This document shows, piece by piece, positions 1 to 11,821 of a stretch of 64,000 bases of DNA; within the stretch, counting starts at the first letter, position 1, and each line of letters opens with the position of its first letter. This stretch comes from Dreissena polymorpha. Lineage: Eukaryota > Mollusca > Bivalvia > Myida > Dreissenidae. A model generated the notes under the pieces. It ran no database searches and was not told the origin of the DNA. It saw nothing but the letters and a program-made list of their open reading frames with translations. The position numbers were made by a program, and so were the translations under genes. The stretch lies in the NCBI RefSeq assembly GCF_020536995.1, contig NC_068363.1, positions 3,462,349-3,526,348 on the forward strand, in the 5' to 3' direction.

Positions 1-13
1 CTGAATGCAACTA

Positions 14-1097
14 CAGTCAATCTTGTGCTTGCGTCCACTTGAATTAAGCGACTTTTGTCTTATGCGACCACTTTAAATCCCGCCTGAGCGTTTTAACTAT
101 ATTTTCATATTGTATTAAGCGACTTTTGTCTTACGCGACCAGCGACCGCTAATTTTATTGTATTTTGATGCCCTTGTCTTGAATTAAGCGACTGCTTTAA
201 GGTAAAAGTGGTAAATCTGTTGATCGTTCAGGGACAAATCAGTGTTGATTGTTTATCTAAGCCGATAATGTGAATGATTAACCTTTGTTTTGATTTCACA
301 CCTGCCATTTTCCTTTGTCCCGATGACCGGTTCTGACCGGTGTTAATGCTGACTGCGTATCAATTTTTGGTGTCGAATTATACAGTGAGATATTGCCAAC
401 AGTCTACGGGTTAAAGAGTTTACTATCTGGGACATTAAGTGACAAATTTAATCGCCGATTTTATTGCAGAAACAATGCACCGACGCGACAAACATTTTCA
501 CAGTGTTCTCGAGAGGTGTAAACAATAAACAAATAATCGGTAACATGTAGCAAAATCTGTTCATTAAAAAATGTAATTGTTATTATGCTAATTAGTTTGT
601 GTTAGCAAATTTTCCAATCAGGTGTGTTTATTTAGTTTTCAATCAAGGTGTTTTATTTATTTCCCTATGTACCATAATCGAGTCAGATATAAATAAGCTT
701 ACATGCAGAAATTAAGATGTTAAAACGGAAAGTAATAACGTTAAATGAGAAAATTCGGGTATTGGAAGTGTCAAAGAGTAAAAGTGCACGTAAATTTAAT
801 CGCGAATGAGTTTGGAGTCAGAAAAACCCATTCTCCGTGCAAACCATTTACATTGTATTTAGAATTAGAGAGAACAACTACAACTTATTTCAAGTAAAAA
901 TTTGTTTTATTCATTTTATTTATATTTAGATTCATTTGATTACAAAAGCAGAAATCGCTGTGTCAAAAGGAGATAATCCGATATCTGGAATTAAAATCAA
1001 AGAAATCACAAATGGCCTTTTTTTATTTAAAGACAATTTTATTAAGAGACCACTTTTGGTTACTCCCTTTATTGGTCTCTAAATACAAGATTGACTG
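14..1097 (+). mobile_element. Non-autonomous pogo/Tigger-like DNA transposon
   Basis: The ends are inverted copies of CAGTCAATCTTGT (14-26 and 1085-1097). Each is flanked by TA (12-13 and 1098-1099), the target duplication of the Tc1/mariner-pogo superfamily. The left end carries three internal direct repeats built on AATTAAGCGACTTTTGTCTT (about 52-195). Only the start of a transposase remains (717-809), so the element is a deletion derivative that would need an enzyme in trans. Confidence 0.8.
717..809 (+). pseudogene. Transposase N-terminal stub (CENP-B-type helix-turn-helix)
   Basis: A 30-codon frame starts at ATG 717 and stops at TGA 807-809. It contains KRKVITLNEKIRVLE and then KSKSARKFNRE. 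This is the start of the CENP-B/pogo DNA-binding domain, which normally reads like KRKxLTLxEKxxVI. The rest of the domain and the DDE catalytic core are absent, so no functional product is expected. Its position inside an element with TA-flanked terminal repeats supports the call. Confidence 0.7.
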
Positions 1098-1521
1098 TAC
1101 ATGAGGAAAACCATGTAACTAAAGGTTTAAAGGTTAACACCATAGCCATTGTGCAACTTCAGGGGTTTCATTATGTTTTAAAATGGGCTGATTATTTCCA
1201 AAAGAATGAATTTTAATGTAACTATGTATTTAATGAGCAGTCACATTTTGTAAAAACAAAATTAATCAAAATAACAGGGTGATTAAACTAAACTCTGCTA
1301 GGTCTAAATGAAACAACTGCTGATCTGTGTGACCAGCCTTTGGTGTCAGAAAATATGCGAAATGCTTTTACCTTAAAAAAATAATCGGTTACGAATGTTT
1401 CCTACAAAGAATGCAAACCTGATCTTCCACTGGTGAAGGGTGGAAACAGGGATGGCTGCATGAGTATTCGCACTAGGATCTGCAGAACATACCAATTGTC
1501 ACGTAATTACACATTGTTTAA

Positions 1522-1689
1522 GAAATAATTCGTGTACGTTATAGTTTGTTGTCGAATAACCCACGGCCAGAAGTTTAGATGCGTAGGGATTAAATCACGA
1601 GTGCGAAGCACGAGTGATTTGAAACCACGCATCTAAACTTCCGGCCGTGGGTTATTCGACAACAAACTATAACGTACACGAATTATTTC
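1522..1689. repeat. Long palindrome (head of hairpin element 1)
   Basis: The left arm reads GAAATAATTCGTGTACG outward-in and the right arm ends with CGTACACGAATTATTTC. The arms match across about 84 bp with a few mismatches, and the centre is near 1606. As single-stranded DNA or RNA it would fold into one long hairpin. Confidence 0.85.
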
Positions 1690-2226
1690 GATTCTAACAA
1701 GATTTTTACTAAAGATTTATAGAATGTATCTTATTTTTCTTGCATACTATTTTATGTGAAGCTCCGCCCATAAAAATAGCTTTCGGCTGTTCTGTCGATC
1801 AGATCTCCGCCCTCAATAACAGCCAAACTGGATGGAAAAAAAACATTTCATTTCTCACGTTTGGTTAACTAAGAACAACAGCAACTTGCGTAAACTAACA
1901 TGTTTTCACTAACGCAAGAGTGTTAAATCTACAAGAAAACAACTCCGATTCGAACTTCAGCCATTTTAGTATCGAAGCAGCAGACTAACACCGTGGGAAA
2001 TTGGGTCAATTTTACGCATTCTGTTCATAGCGTAGTAGTTTGTCACGTGACTTTCATTCATAAAATACCGGATTATTACGCTGGTGGAAAATGTATCGGC
2101 ATGTTTTGTTTAGCTCAGCGCGTGCTTTCAGTGTATAAGCTCCGCCCATAAGTTATTGCAGAATAACCCACGCTTGATTTCCTTCTTTGTCTATAGAAAA
2201 CAAGTCAAGTGCCGTGTTAGAATCGT
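1522..2226 (+). mobile_element. Hairpin-headed non-autonomous element, copy 1
   Basis: A near-perfect palindrome (1522-1689, arms about 84 bp, apex CGAGTGCGAAGCACGAG) is followed by CGATTCTAAC (1688-1697). The inverted match GTTAGAATCG lies near 2217-2226 and closes a body of about 530 bp. A short copy of the palindrome arm (GAATAACCCACG) recurs just inside the right end at about 2161-2172. AGCTCCGCCCATAA occurs twice in the body. No coding capacity is seen. Two other elements in the window, near 24.1 and 28.4 kb, share the layout but not the sequence. Confidence 0.6.
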
Positions 2227-3488
2227 TGATAACACACAGTAACAACCAAAGTTCATTTCTGATTTCATCGCGATTTATTTATGTCGAATATTTCTTTTAA
2301 CACAAAGCCTGCTAATGTACACGAAATACAATTTTACAGCGCATCAGCCAACATGGCCGCCACGTCAAGAAGACGTGACAACTCTCCAAGTTCTTTTCAA
2401 ATCTAACCGCAGACCCTTTTTCTTTCTACTACTAACTAAAACACTGCATTTTATCCCCAGGTTAATTTACATAAAATCTACTTGTAATTTCCATTGGTCA
2501 CCAAGGTCTGGGCTTATTACGGATTGGTTGACTTATTAGAATGTTCTAGAAGGAACAATCTATTCATGTATTTACTTGCTTGCCAAATGCACTAAAATCT
2601 AATCAATTTATATTGGTATAGAGTAATCCCTTTATAATTATCAGTGCCATAACTTGTGTATCCTTTGCAAATAAGGCTTTCCGGTGACCCTTTCATCTGT
2701 GCTGTTTTGATGACCATGTGTGGGTACTATTAATCTCGTGTCTATATGCTGACCCTGAACTCATTGTTAAGTATATGGTCCTTCGATTCTTTTATCTAAA
2801 TGACTTTTCATTTTATTGGTCCCAATTATACCCCATTCTGGGTGTAAACGTATTTGTGTTCTTACTTGAAATAAATCTTAAATCAGGTCTTAGTTTATGC
2901 AAATATCTCCCAAAAATGTATTATTAAATTCTCAAACTTCATCTTAACATTGCATGTACATATTATTGAAATATCCCCTTATTAATTACCATCATAAGAA
3001 TAAACTCATAAGAATAAACGATATGTTATAAGCTGTTACATGACACAATACACACCTGGATAGAACATTGTTATATAATAATCTACACTAGTAAAGCTTC
3101 AACAACAGAATCAGGTGATGTCAACTTACCTTAGAAATAAATTAATGAAATGCCTGGAAAACATATGCAAAATATTTATTATGAATAATTACGAATGAAA
3201 ATTGGCTTGAATTTATCGATGTCTAAACAGATAAGTATATAACTGAAATGTGTTAAGATATTAGCAAATGCAAATTCGAAGCAATTTTCTCACGCAATTC
3301 ACATGGCACAGTTCCTGTTAAAACCACAACCATAAAATTTCACACTATTTTAAAGAAATATTGATGGTATTTTCATGACAAACTTGTGCATTTTGTACAG
3401 CTGCTGCATACCAGTGTTTAAATTCGGTTGTAATTGACACCATGTGATTACTCAGCAAACATTGCAGTAAGCACCATATTAGCCTCAC

Positions 3489-4026
3489 CTCTACACCCCC
3501 GTGCTTATGCAAGCTGACTGCGTATTTATTTTGTTCCTCATCAGAACTGTCGTCATCCTGGCCTCTTCGCGATTCAAAGTTCATTAAACGACCCAAAATC
3601 ACCTGAAATAAATGTTTCCAGCTGTAGCAATTCAGTTTTTCTTTTTAAATATTTTTTTTCTGACTCTTCCTTCGTTCATAAAAAGTAAAAATAATATCTT
3701 AGTACTCTCCTTCACTTTGCAGAGGAAATAACATACTCTGGAGCACAATAGCTTAAATGTATATTCAAAACAAATTATGATCTTTACCTGAGCACACAGC
3801 TTCTTCTTTCGCCATTCAAAATTAAATTTTGGTGAATACAAAGTGTTATGTATAATGCTCGATATGGAACAAATATTATAACAACCTCCCACAAGGACAA
3901 TCATACCTTCAAATCTTGGAAGAACTTTTCCTTATCACAGTCTGGGTCAAGACTATTTTCATCTAGGGCCACAACCATACTTGCTACTTCTGCATCTGCC
4001 ACCAGCTCCAGGATGTGTTTTGGAAG
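3489..4026 (-). CDS. Two internal exons of an unidentified protein-coding gene
   Basis: On the minus strand, exon a (4026-3907, 40 codons) begins after an AG and ends at a GTATGA donor. Exon b (3602-3489, 38 codons) follows TTTATTTCAG and ends at GTGAGG. Both are phase 0 and open, and joined they give 78 residues. Exon a contains LPKHILELVADAEVAS and FFQDLK. Exon b contains VILGRLMNF, an acidic serine stretch (DDDSSDEE) and LHKHGGVE. The mix of amphipathic helices and an acidic loop would suit a helical-repeat protein, but I do not recognise the family. A possible 18-nt microexon around 3788-3805 was considered and not included. The first and last exons were not found. Confidence 0.6.
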
Positions 4027-4430
4027 CTTAATTTAGAAAAAAGTATAATGTGTAAAGTATTAACCGCTTAACGAGTAACAGTTTATTTTGAAGTGAATAC
4101 ATAAACCATCAACAATAACAATACTGGATGACTTTTAGCAGCGTATCAACCCTGTGGTCAAGTATGCTTTTTGCAATTTCACATAAAATTTTCTACCAAG
4201 CAGATATTTTCCAGTTATTTACCTTCTAAAAGTGAAAATTTGTTAAATTAATTACACACTTTTTGAAGTTTCATTTCAGTTTGGACAAGCTATATCACAT
4301 CCATATTTGACCATAGATCTACAGGTGAATTTAGTGAAACAGGATCCTTGCATAAGTTGTCTCCATGTGGTGATAATTTACGGCATGTCATATCATAACT
4401 AATTGGTTCGTGGTTCTCGAAGGCGATGTT
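4027..4430. other. AT-rich stretch, probable intron
   Basis: No open frame, tRNA or repeat is recognisable. It lies upstream of exon a of the minus-strand gene and is probably its intron. Confidence 0.35.
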
Positions 4431-4515
4431 TCCCGCCAAATACACCTGAGCAATCTGCACAGGCTATAAGGGACGACACTTTCAACTTCAATGGTATTTT
4501 CCATTTTCAGTTAAA
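4430..4515 (+). mobile_element. Fragment of double-hairpin MITE
   Basis: It contains CTGCACAGGCTATAAGGGAC and GACACTTTC, matching half of the family that is complete at 15361-15629. It is diverged and truncated. Confidence 0.5.
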
Positions 4516-4810
4516 AAGAAGTTTCTTCTAAGATTCAGTTTTAATATGATTTCAATATTTCTATGTTTTGTATGATAAATAAAGGATATTTTTTTATTTA
4601 TTAAAATAATTCTGATATAAAATAGAAATAAACAAAGTTTCTTTTATTTTCATTTTATGCTGTTATATCAATAGCAGAATGAACTCAATGGCAAGAAGAT
4701 TTTGTCAATACACATAAATGAAAAAAATCTCATATTTAATGATGAACTCAATGAAAAGTAGATTTTGTCACTACACACACAAATGAAAAACAAGGGACAA
4801 AATTGTCAGA

Positions 4811-5483
4811 AAACCAGGTTTTCATTGTGAAAAAAAAATCTGATAAAGGGAGAAAACTCAAACTGAACTTTTGAAATGACCAAAAAAAATTAACCCCCTT
4901 TGTAAGTGTTTTTTTTTTTTAAATCTATTTTTAGTCGTGGCGACCTTGACATTGGAGATATTGACGTGATTCTTTCGTGGGACACACCGCCCCATGATGG
5001 TGAACAAATGTGCCAAATGATTTTAAAATCTCACAATGAATGACATAGTTATGGCCAGGACAAGCTCATTTATGGCCATTTTTGACCTTTGAACTCAAAG
5101 TGTGACCTTGACCTTGGAGATATCGACGTAATTATTTCGCGCGACACACCGTCCAATGATGGTGAACAAATGTGCCAAATGATTTTAAAATCTGACGATG
5201 AACGACATAGTTATGGCTCGGACAAGCTCATTTATGGCCATTTTTGACCTTTGAACTCAAAGTGTGACCTTGACCTTGGAGATATCGACGTAATTATTTC
5301 GCGCGACACACCGTCCAATGATGGTGAACAAATGTGCCAAATGATTTTAAAATCTGACAATGAACGACATAGTTATGGCCCGGACAAGCTTATTCCGCCA
5401 GCCAGCCAGCCAGCCCGCCAGCCAGCCAGCCCGCCCGCATTCGCCAATCTAATAACCAGTTTTTTCCTTCGGAAAACCTGGTT
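4811..5483 (+). mobile_element. Tandem-core non-autonomous element (pearl/HINE-like)
   Basis: The ends are the inverted repeats AACCAGGTTTTC (about 4812) and GAAAACCTGGTT (about 5472-5483). The core is about 2.8 copies of a 162-bp unit; the GACCTTGACCTTGGAGATAT landmark falls near 4940, 5104 and 5266. A short CCAGCCAGCCAG microsatellite (about 5400-5440) precedes the right end. The layout of core array, microsatellite and terminal hairpin matches the pearl/CvA type of bivalve non-autonomous elements. It encodes nothing. Confidence 0.6.
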
Positions 5484-5489
5484 AAAAAT

Positions 5490-6090
5490 CTAATGATGAA
5501 CTCAATGGCAAAAATGATGAACTCAAATGATGAACTCATGGCAAGAAGATTTTGTCAATACACACACAAATGAAAAAAATCTTATATTTAAACATGCAAT
5601 TTCTGACCATTTAAGACTCTTTTTCGTTGAATTCAATTCCTTTATCTAAAATATATCGATTCCGAAAGGAGAACTCAATCAGAAATTCATAACTAAATCC
5701 AGTTTGGTCCAGATGTATGTGCCTTCATTGCACATCACATATATGCTTGTGTCCAGCAACAAACATTAACCCCTCTTGCACAACTTCAAAGACATCATGT
5801 CAGATATCAATCACATTCTTCTTGGTAATCATATCAGCCCATCAGCACTCCGGCATCAAAATACATGCTATCCCAACCATAATTGTGCATGTCACAGATC
5901 AATAGTGACCTATCTCAACGACCGTAGCGCTGTATAATATAGAACATGTAGTTATATACAGCATAAACTTCTTGTTTTGAAATAATAGAAGAAGATTCCA
6001 AAAGTTTTTGTAATGCACTACCATTTTTTAAACCAAAAGTAAAAATCTATGTATTTTCTGCCCTACAGTTTTTATTCAGCAATCAAATAT
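5490..6090. other. No gene seen; diverged repeat copies
   Basis: GATGAACTCAATGGCAAGA and nearby words recur here and at about 4679-4700 and 4741. This indicates old local duplication flanking the tandem-core element. No supported coding exon was found. Confidence 0.35.
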
Positions 6091-6096
6091 TAAAGC

Positions 6097-6701
6097 CAAC
6101 GCAGGCTTTTTCCGCCCTATGCCACGGGTCCGAAATTCGGCCCCATTCCCAATGCAAATCTGGTTGTTTTTTTCCCAATTGAAAAAAAAATTCCCAATTG
6201 AAAAAAAAAAAAAAAAAATTTTTTTTTTTTTTTTTTTTTTTACCCTTAAAATATATAAGTTGACCTGATCTGGTGTAGAAAATAGAAAGTATTGCATAAT
6301 TAAATTATCTGTTGCCTTGAATTTGTTTTAAAAACTGTAAAATATGTTAATGATTATTTAAGACTTTCCTTATTTTCCTCAAAATCCGGCGCTTCGCACC
6401 ATTTTTTTCACCTCATAAAAGGCCAAGCCTTTTCACCAAATTAAGATTAAAAAACCTGCACTTATCACACATGTTCATAATATTTTGTAAAATTTTAAAA
6501 ATAAGTTATCCAAATAGTCGTTATTTACCAGTTAATGGCTTCTTTGAAATATAAGAAACACTATTTATATGCAATAATTTTTCCCAATTGAGCCAATTTT
6601 GCGAATAATTTTTTTCCCAAAATGGGCTTTTTCACGACGCGAAATTCCCAAAATTCCAGTGTGGCGTTTTCCCAAAATGGAGCAGAAAAAGCCTGCAACG
6701 C
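6097..6701 (+). mobile_element. MITE with GCAGGCTTTTTC terminal inverted repeats
   Basis: The left end contains ACGCAGGCTTTTTCCGC and the right end is the inverted GCAGAAAAAGCCTGCAACGC. Inside are repeated TTCCCAATTG / CCCAAAATGG words and a long A-run followed by a T-run (about 6184-6240). No transposase is present. The superfamily is uncertain because target duplications are not clear. Confidence 0.55.
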
Positions 6702-6738
6702 TTTCCTTGAGGAAGAATGACATTATGTTGAGTATACT

Positions 6739-7746
6739 CAAACCCGGTTGAGTCGCGGGTCGTTTTGACTCGCGGTATCTCATTAGCGCCCTCTGGATTG
6801 TGTTTGTAAACAAACCTGCGTGACCTACTTTTGAAATCTGACAGAAAACATCCTTTGCTGCCAGTATAAATACATTTTTGGTAAGTAACTACCCAAAAAC
6901 GATTTAAAACATCATTTTAAACCAAAATTATGTAAAAAGACCCATATGAAAATGAAATTTCCCTTTCAACTTTTTCACTTTTTAAGTTCGTCTGCTTGCG
7001 GTTGCTTAGGTCAGACACTATCAATGTTATTCTCTTTGTGAAGGTGTTACACACCACCGATTTTTAAAAATTAGTTCGATAGGTCAGGCTCTATAAACAC
7101 TTCGTTGATTTTGAGTCATACTCATCTCTTGAAAGTGACACAGATGACGTATGCTGTGTGTGTAAGAAAAGTAGTCCACCTGCATTGAGAAAGGATGTTT
7201 CGGTTGTTTTTGTGAAATGGGGTAAATGTAGTGTGTGCACATTGGGTACATCTGAGTCTCTGCACTGATGCACATTTTTTGAGGCGAGATAGCTTCTTCA
7301 GGTGTCCCCATTGCGCAGAAGAATGAATGAACATGAACAGTTATTTGAATATTGAGAATTAAAATTAGACACTGCTTGAACATAACTGTGATATTTATTT
7401 TATTTGATGTCTTAAATTCCATATGTTCTAATTTTTATATACGTTATTGATTGTTACTTTGAATGGTATGTACGATCTTTATGTTTATTCATGTTAAATT
7501 TAATATGAGTGTCGTTTAACCTATTTACCGCGAGTCAACCGTGAGGGAAAATAAACAACAATGGCGGACAGTTGTGTCGTTTTTATTGATACCGCAGTTA
7601 AAATTGAAGGATTTTCGTCATAAAAAGGCTATTTTCCAATGAAGTTAAGTCAGATATGTTTGTCTTATAAATTATTTATCTGATATTTGAAGATGGTTTC
7701 TTGACACAAATGAATATTCCTTAAGTACCGCGACTCACCCGGGTTG
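6739..7746 (+). mobile_element. DNA-transposon remnant with CAACCCGGGTGAGTCGCGG ends
   Basis: The left end reads AAACCCGGTTGAGTCGCGG and the right end reads CCGCGACTCACCCGGGTTG in inverted orientation. Sub-terminal copies of GACTCGCGGTA (about 6768) and TACCGCGAGTCAACCG (about 7527) add a second inverted pair. The three overlapping minus-strand frames at 7084-7422 show no transposase motif, so this is non-autonomous or decayed. Confidence 0.5.
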
Positions 7747-7749
7747 CAG

Positions 7750-9342
7750 GCTATGAAGTCTTCTTTCCGCGATATGATGGAACTGTAGTGTATTGACATT
7801 TCAGAAACTGCATTAAAGTAGTATCAGCCCTTTTTAATGTTTATTTCATACATATTTAAAAGACAAGTGCATGTGTTTGAAGGATGAGTTAAAATTGTAA
7901 GGAACTTGTCACACAGGACAAGTGCATTATTGATGTATTTTGTCCCCTATGAGTGCATTATTGATGTACTTTTGTCGCCTGATTCGAACAAATCTTTATT
8001 ATAATTTTTTAGATATCTCTGCATTTCTAAATGTCAATAGTTTTATATTTAAGCTATATTTAACATTGAATTCCAATGTAATTTCAGTGTGATGTTAACA
8101 GCCTACTGAATCTTGCAGAAGATTCCGGGACATCATGTGTTTCATTTTTGTGAATTTATTAGTTTTGATGTTCAATTTAATTTTAAAAAAAAACAAGAAC
8201 ACAAGAAATGATCAACCGTTATCAATATCAATAATCGCAATTTAAGGTTTAAACAAAAAACTAATCAAAATTGAGACATTACCTCAGCGAACCTCAGATA
8301 ATACTTGCCGGACAATATTTACTCTTACCCCTCCCAGTTTTAATACATTATAAAATGCTCAACTTAGTTGTTTTTTTTAACGCTCACTCTCTTTACGATG
8401 TAAATTCATTTGCATGTATACCTGACTTAATCGTTGGTATGATGAACCCGTGTACTGCCATTGTTCGTGCGACCAAAAGACAGAATTTCTACTAGGTGCA
8501 ATCTGAGTTTTCTTTCGGAACATTTTTTTCTGAGCGGGTTAGAAATTTTCTGCGCACTTTTCCTGCGCATGTTAAGAAATAATCGCTTGTTGCAACAACA
8601 AGAAAATATTAGGGTATTTTGTTATTTGCTTTCCATAAAAGGCTTCAGTTATTGAGATAATACTTCAATTGAATCAGATCTTGCAATTCAATTTCAATCG
8701 TACCGAAATTAATACCAAAATAATGTTCATAACTTATCAAACTTCTTATTGATGTAAGCGACTGTTTGTTTGGGTTTTCGTCTGTCAAAAGTTGTTGCTA
8801 CTGTCGTAAAGACGTATTGAGAATGTGAATATATTACTCATTTACAAAGAACAAAAGTATGGATAGAGATGTTCAAAAGTACGTCTTTTTTAACATTTCA
8901 GTCAATAAGGATAAACTGATCTACTTCGACATTATAATAGCGATGTATATATCATTTGAGCTTCGAAGTTCGATGTGCATAATTCAAGTAGATAGGCTGT
9001 GTTAAAACCAATGGATTAATGTGTTAAATGTCTAAATCGAACAGAATGCGATATTGGATTGTAAATGTAGCACATAATAGCAGTTAAACGACACCCTTCT
9101 GTGTACATTCAATAAGTGTATTGCGTTATTGAAATCTATTATTAATAATGTTCTGATAGATCTATTATCCTATGTCATTCACAGATACACTGTTGACAGA
9201 CTGAACACGTCTATATTGGATTTAAAGCATTCAACACTTAACGCTTTGAGTTGGCATAGTTTTGATGGATTGGAGGCCAAACATAATGGAAATTCAATTT
9301 GTGTGAACGTTTTTAATTTTTGTGTCAAGGTGTGAGCTGAAA
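7750..9342. other. Intergenic, likely upstream region of the 595-codon gene
   Basis: A short direct duplication (AGTGCATTATTGATGTA at about 7921 and 7952) is the only repeat noticed. Small open frames lack coding features. The proximal part should hold the promoter and 5' UTR of the gene starting at 9343, but I see no convincing TATA or initiator sequence. Confidence 0.35.
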
Positions 9343-11130
9343 ATGTCTGTTAATGACCATGATATAGAAAATAGGGATACAACAGATTCTTTGATTGATT
9401 TGAGTGAAGTTGCTAAATATGTTGAAGAGAAAAAGAATACAAAACCATTTTTAGCAGACTGGGCGGAAGCAGTAATAGGCTGGAGATCTTCCACGTCCCT
9501 TGGACTAGTATTAGTAAAAACCTCCAGTTCGGGCACCAATGTAAAAAAGAAGAGGACAATTGATAGAGCAGTCACCGATTTACAGTATGGGATGTACAGT
9601 AATCCCGGCGACGATTATTGGTGTAATAATAAGCAATCGGTGGACCTCAAAACGGGTGTAAAGTGCATAGGTGAAGAGATTGAAACTTTCCCAATACCGC
9701 CATGGAAATCCAATATAGAACATGGAACATATCGGTATATTCCTGATAACGGAAGCTATAGAACTATGAAGTTTATGTATGACGACCGAAAAGAGTGGTA
9801 CACAATCAGAAAGAAATATCCTGAAAAGGTTTCCACAGCATGGCACCAGAATTGCAAACGTTTACAAAGGGAACTGCGTAGGCAGTTGCGGAAGGAAATG
9901 AGTAAAGTTGAAAAGGAAAATCAAACAACTGCACTTAATAATTCGAAAGGAAACTCTGAACCAGTTAGTGGATCTGACACAAATAGATCTTCCACTGGTA
10001 ATACAGGTATAGTAAAACCCATTATGGTTAATTCAGTAGAGCAGGCAGCGCAGTCAAATCCAGAAAATAGTTCACAAAAGGCAGAAAACAATATCGGACA
10101 TGTAGTAATCAACACTGGTCATGTAACAAACACCGGATATGTAACCAATAACATTCCAGAATCAGCGCAAATGGAGTTACAACAGCATAACGACGGTGTC
10201 ACGGGAATTCACTTTGGATTAGATTATTGTGTAAGACCAGTCGTTAAAAAGGAGACACGAGTTCGAAGTACGCACTCGGATGGGGCGCTGAGCCAGTTTA
10301 AGAAGTTGAACACAATTCGCGAAAGAGACTCCGAACCCCCGACGCCTATGCCTCAATCGTCAATACCGTCGGGCGGCCAGTTGCTGAAGTCGTTGAGTGA
10401 TCTTTTCATTGAAAATTTTTCGTCACGGATAAGCGCGCTTGATGACGAAATTAAAAAGGATTCCAAGTGGTTACGCAAAAATGACAATGAAATCTCCAAA
10501 TTACATAATAGTCGTGCTAAATACAGGGAGCACACGCGACACAATTTCAAGGACAACACTGCGTCAAACGTGACACCGCGAATGCCGTCAAAAACGGAGA
10601 CCTTAGCAAGCGACATCTTCAGCGTCAGACCTGTTGCGCAAAAAGAATTAAAACCGCTGGAAAAGACGAAAGGATTCGCTAAAACGAGCAATCATATACA
10701 TGGCGATTATCCGCACGATTTTCCATTTTCATACAATGGTAGTAACAATAATATTATGAAAGCATATGTACCTAGAAATAATTACAGGTCTGATATGGAC
10801 AATGGAACGAGTGGCAATAAATTTGCTGTTGATAGCTCAAAGCAAGAAATGTTAGATACACTCACGGGTACGAAAATCAATACGCAGAACAATAAAAAGC
10901 CGTCAAAAGGTTTCTCGACGCCGTCGACAATCACGCTATGTGATAACACGTCCACTTCACATAGTCACGGTCAAACTAGCGACCAAAGTGCTGAAAAGTT
11001 CAAACAGGTCTCGGTACAGACAGAGAAAAAGCAGGCAAAACGAGAACCCATTCAAAACGTCCCCGTCCTTTTGCCGGAAATATCGGGGAAACGTATGGAG
11101 GTTGCCACTGTGTCGCACCGACTTTTGTGA
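9343..11130 (+). CDS. Intronless 595-aa protein of unknown function
   Basis: One uninterrupted frame runs from ATG 9343 to TGA 11128-11130. An in-frame TGA at 9304 closes the upstream side, and only near-cognate GTG lies between, so ATG 9343 (A at -3) is the best start. Residues 1-180 look folded: an acidic start, WAEAVIGWRSSTSLGLVLV, then an aromatic, cysteine-containing segment with FPIPPWKSNIEHGTYRYIPD. A basic charged helix follows (KRLQRELRRQLRKEMSK). The remaining about 400 residues are low-complexity, rich in Asn, Ser, Thr and Gln, with a charged helical patch (SALDDEIKKDSKWLRKND). I see no signal peptide, membrane segment or known catalytic motif. The length of clean frame in AT-rich DNA argues strongly for a real gene. 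A single-exon lineage gene or a retrocopy are both possible. I do not recognise the family. Confidence 0.8.
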   Translation: MSVNDHDIENRDTTDSLIDLSEVAKYVEEKKNTKPFLADWAEAVIGWRSSTSLGLVLVKTSSSGTNVKKKRTIDRAVTDLQYGMYSNPGDDYWCNNKQSVDLKTGVKCIGEEIETFPIPPWKSNIEHGTYRYIPDNGSYRTMKFMYDDRKEWYTIRKKYPEKVSTAWHQNCKRLQRELRRQLRKEMSKVEKENQTTALNNSKGNSEPVSGSDTNRSSTGNTGIVKPIMVNSVEQAAQSNPENSSQKAENNIGHVVINTGHVTNTGYVTNNIPESAQMELQQHNDGVTGIHFGLDYCVRPVVKKETRVRSTHSDGALSQFKKLNTIRERDSEPPTPMPQSSIPSGGQLLKSLSDLFIENFSSRISALDDEIKKDSKWLRKNDNEISKLHNSRAKYREHTRHNFKDNTASNVTPRMPSKTETLASDIFSVRPVAQKELKPLEKTKGFAKTSNHIHGDYPHDFPFSYNGSNNNIMKAYVPRNNYRSDMDNGTSGNKFAVDSSKQEMLDTLTGTKINTQNNKKPSKGFSTPSTITLCDNTSTSHSHGQTSDQSAEKFKQVSVQTEKKQAKREPIQNVPVLLPEISGKRMEVATVSHRLL

Positions 11131-11556
11131 CAGCGGCGCTATAACTAGTAACAAGTGTTAATCAAGTTCTTGCGTATATGCCTATTAAAGTATATGTGTA
11201 TCATTTCTTAGCGTATTACTTATAGCACTATTGTATATACTCAAGGGTTATGTCTAACTTATTAAGTCGTTCTAAAAGATATATGTTATAGCACGATTAA
11301 AATGTCAAATCTGCCTTTAACGTATTTAGACTTTAAAATCCCTGCCGTTAATTAAATTAAATACCTATACTTAGTTGTACGATATTTGACCTTCTGCTAA
11401 CGACTGCATTGTGTTCAATGTAACCATTTATTTTTAATCACATGCATTGTTAACTGTTTTAAGTTAAAACTTTGTATCTGTCATGGTATTATCGGTTTTT
11501 TGTATAATAGTTAGATGGTTACAACTCTTTAAACCCCGTAGTTTAAAAGCACATAT
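11131..11556. other. 3' flank of the 595-aa gene
   Basis: ATTAAA at about 11184 is the nearest candidate poly(A) signal; a canonical AATAAA occurs only at about 11661, inside the following element. No other feature is seen. Confidence 0.35.
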
Positions 11557-11821
11557 CAGCGCCGTAGCCACGCTGAGGCACACCGAGGCAGTTGCCTCGG
11601 CTAAAATTTGCAGAGCAATGTTGAGATTACATGGGAAAAAAAGGAAAATTTATGTCAAAGAATAAACTCTATGTAAGAAATTGAGTCAATTTAATGAATT
11701 TAAGGCACTATGATCACAAACAAATATTTTCATTGAGTACAATTGGCTCATGTTGAGGCAGAAAATTAATTCATTTTAATAACTTCTATTGATGCCAAAT
11801 GTCTCAGCAAAATGAAATTAA

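Larger units (their letters stand above)
1100..3480. other. No host gene seen outside hairpin element 1
   Basis: Outside 1522-2226 this AT-rich stretch shows only short open frames without splice-site support or recognisable motifs. It may be downstream intron or 3' flank of the minus-strand gene whose exons lie at 3489-4026. Confidence 0.4.

Noticed and set aside
3131-3154. 24-nt microexon between a good AG and GTAAGT on the minus strand
   Set aside because: In the frame needed after the 3489-3602 exon it stops after three codons, and there is no other support.
9322-9342. Upstream start for the 595-aa gene
   Set aside because: The codon at 9322 is GTG. The first ATG in frame is 9343 and has a good context.
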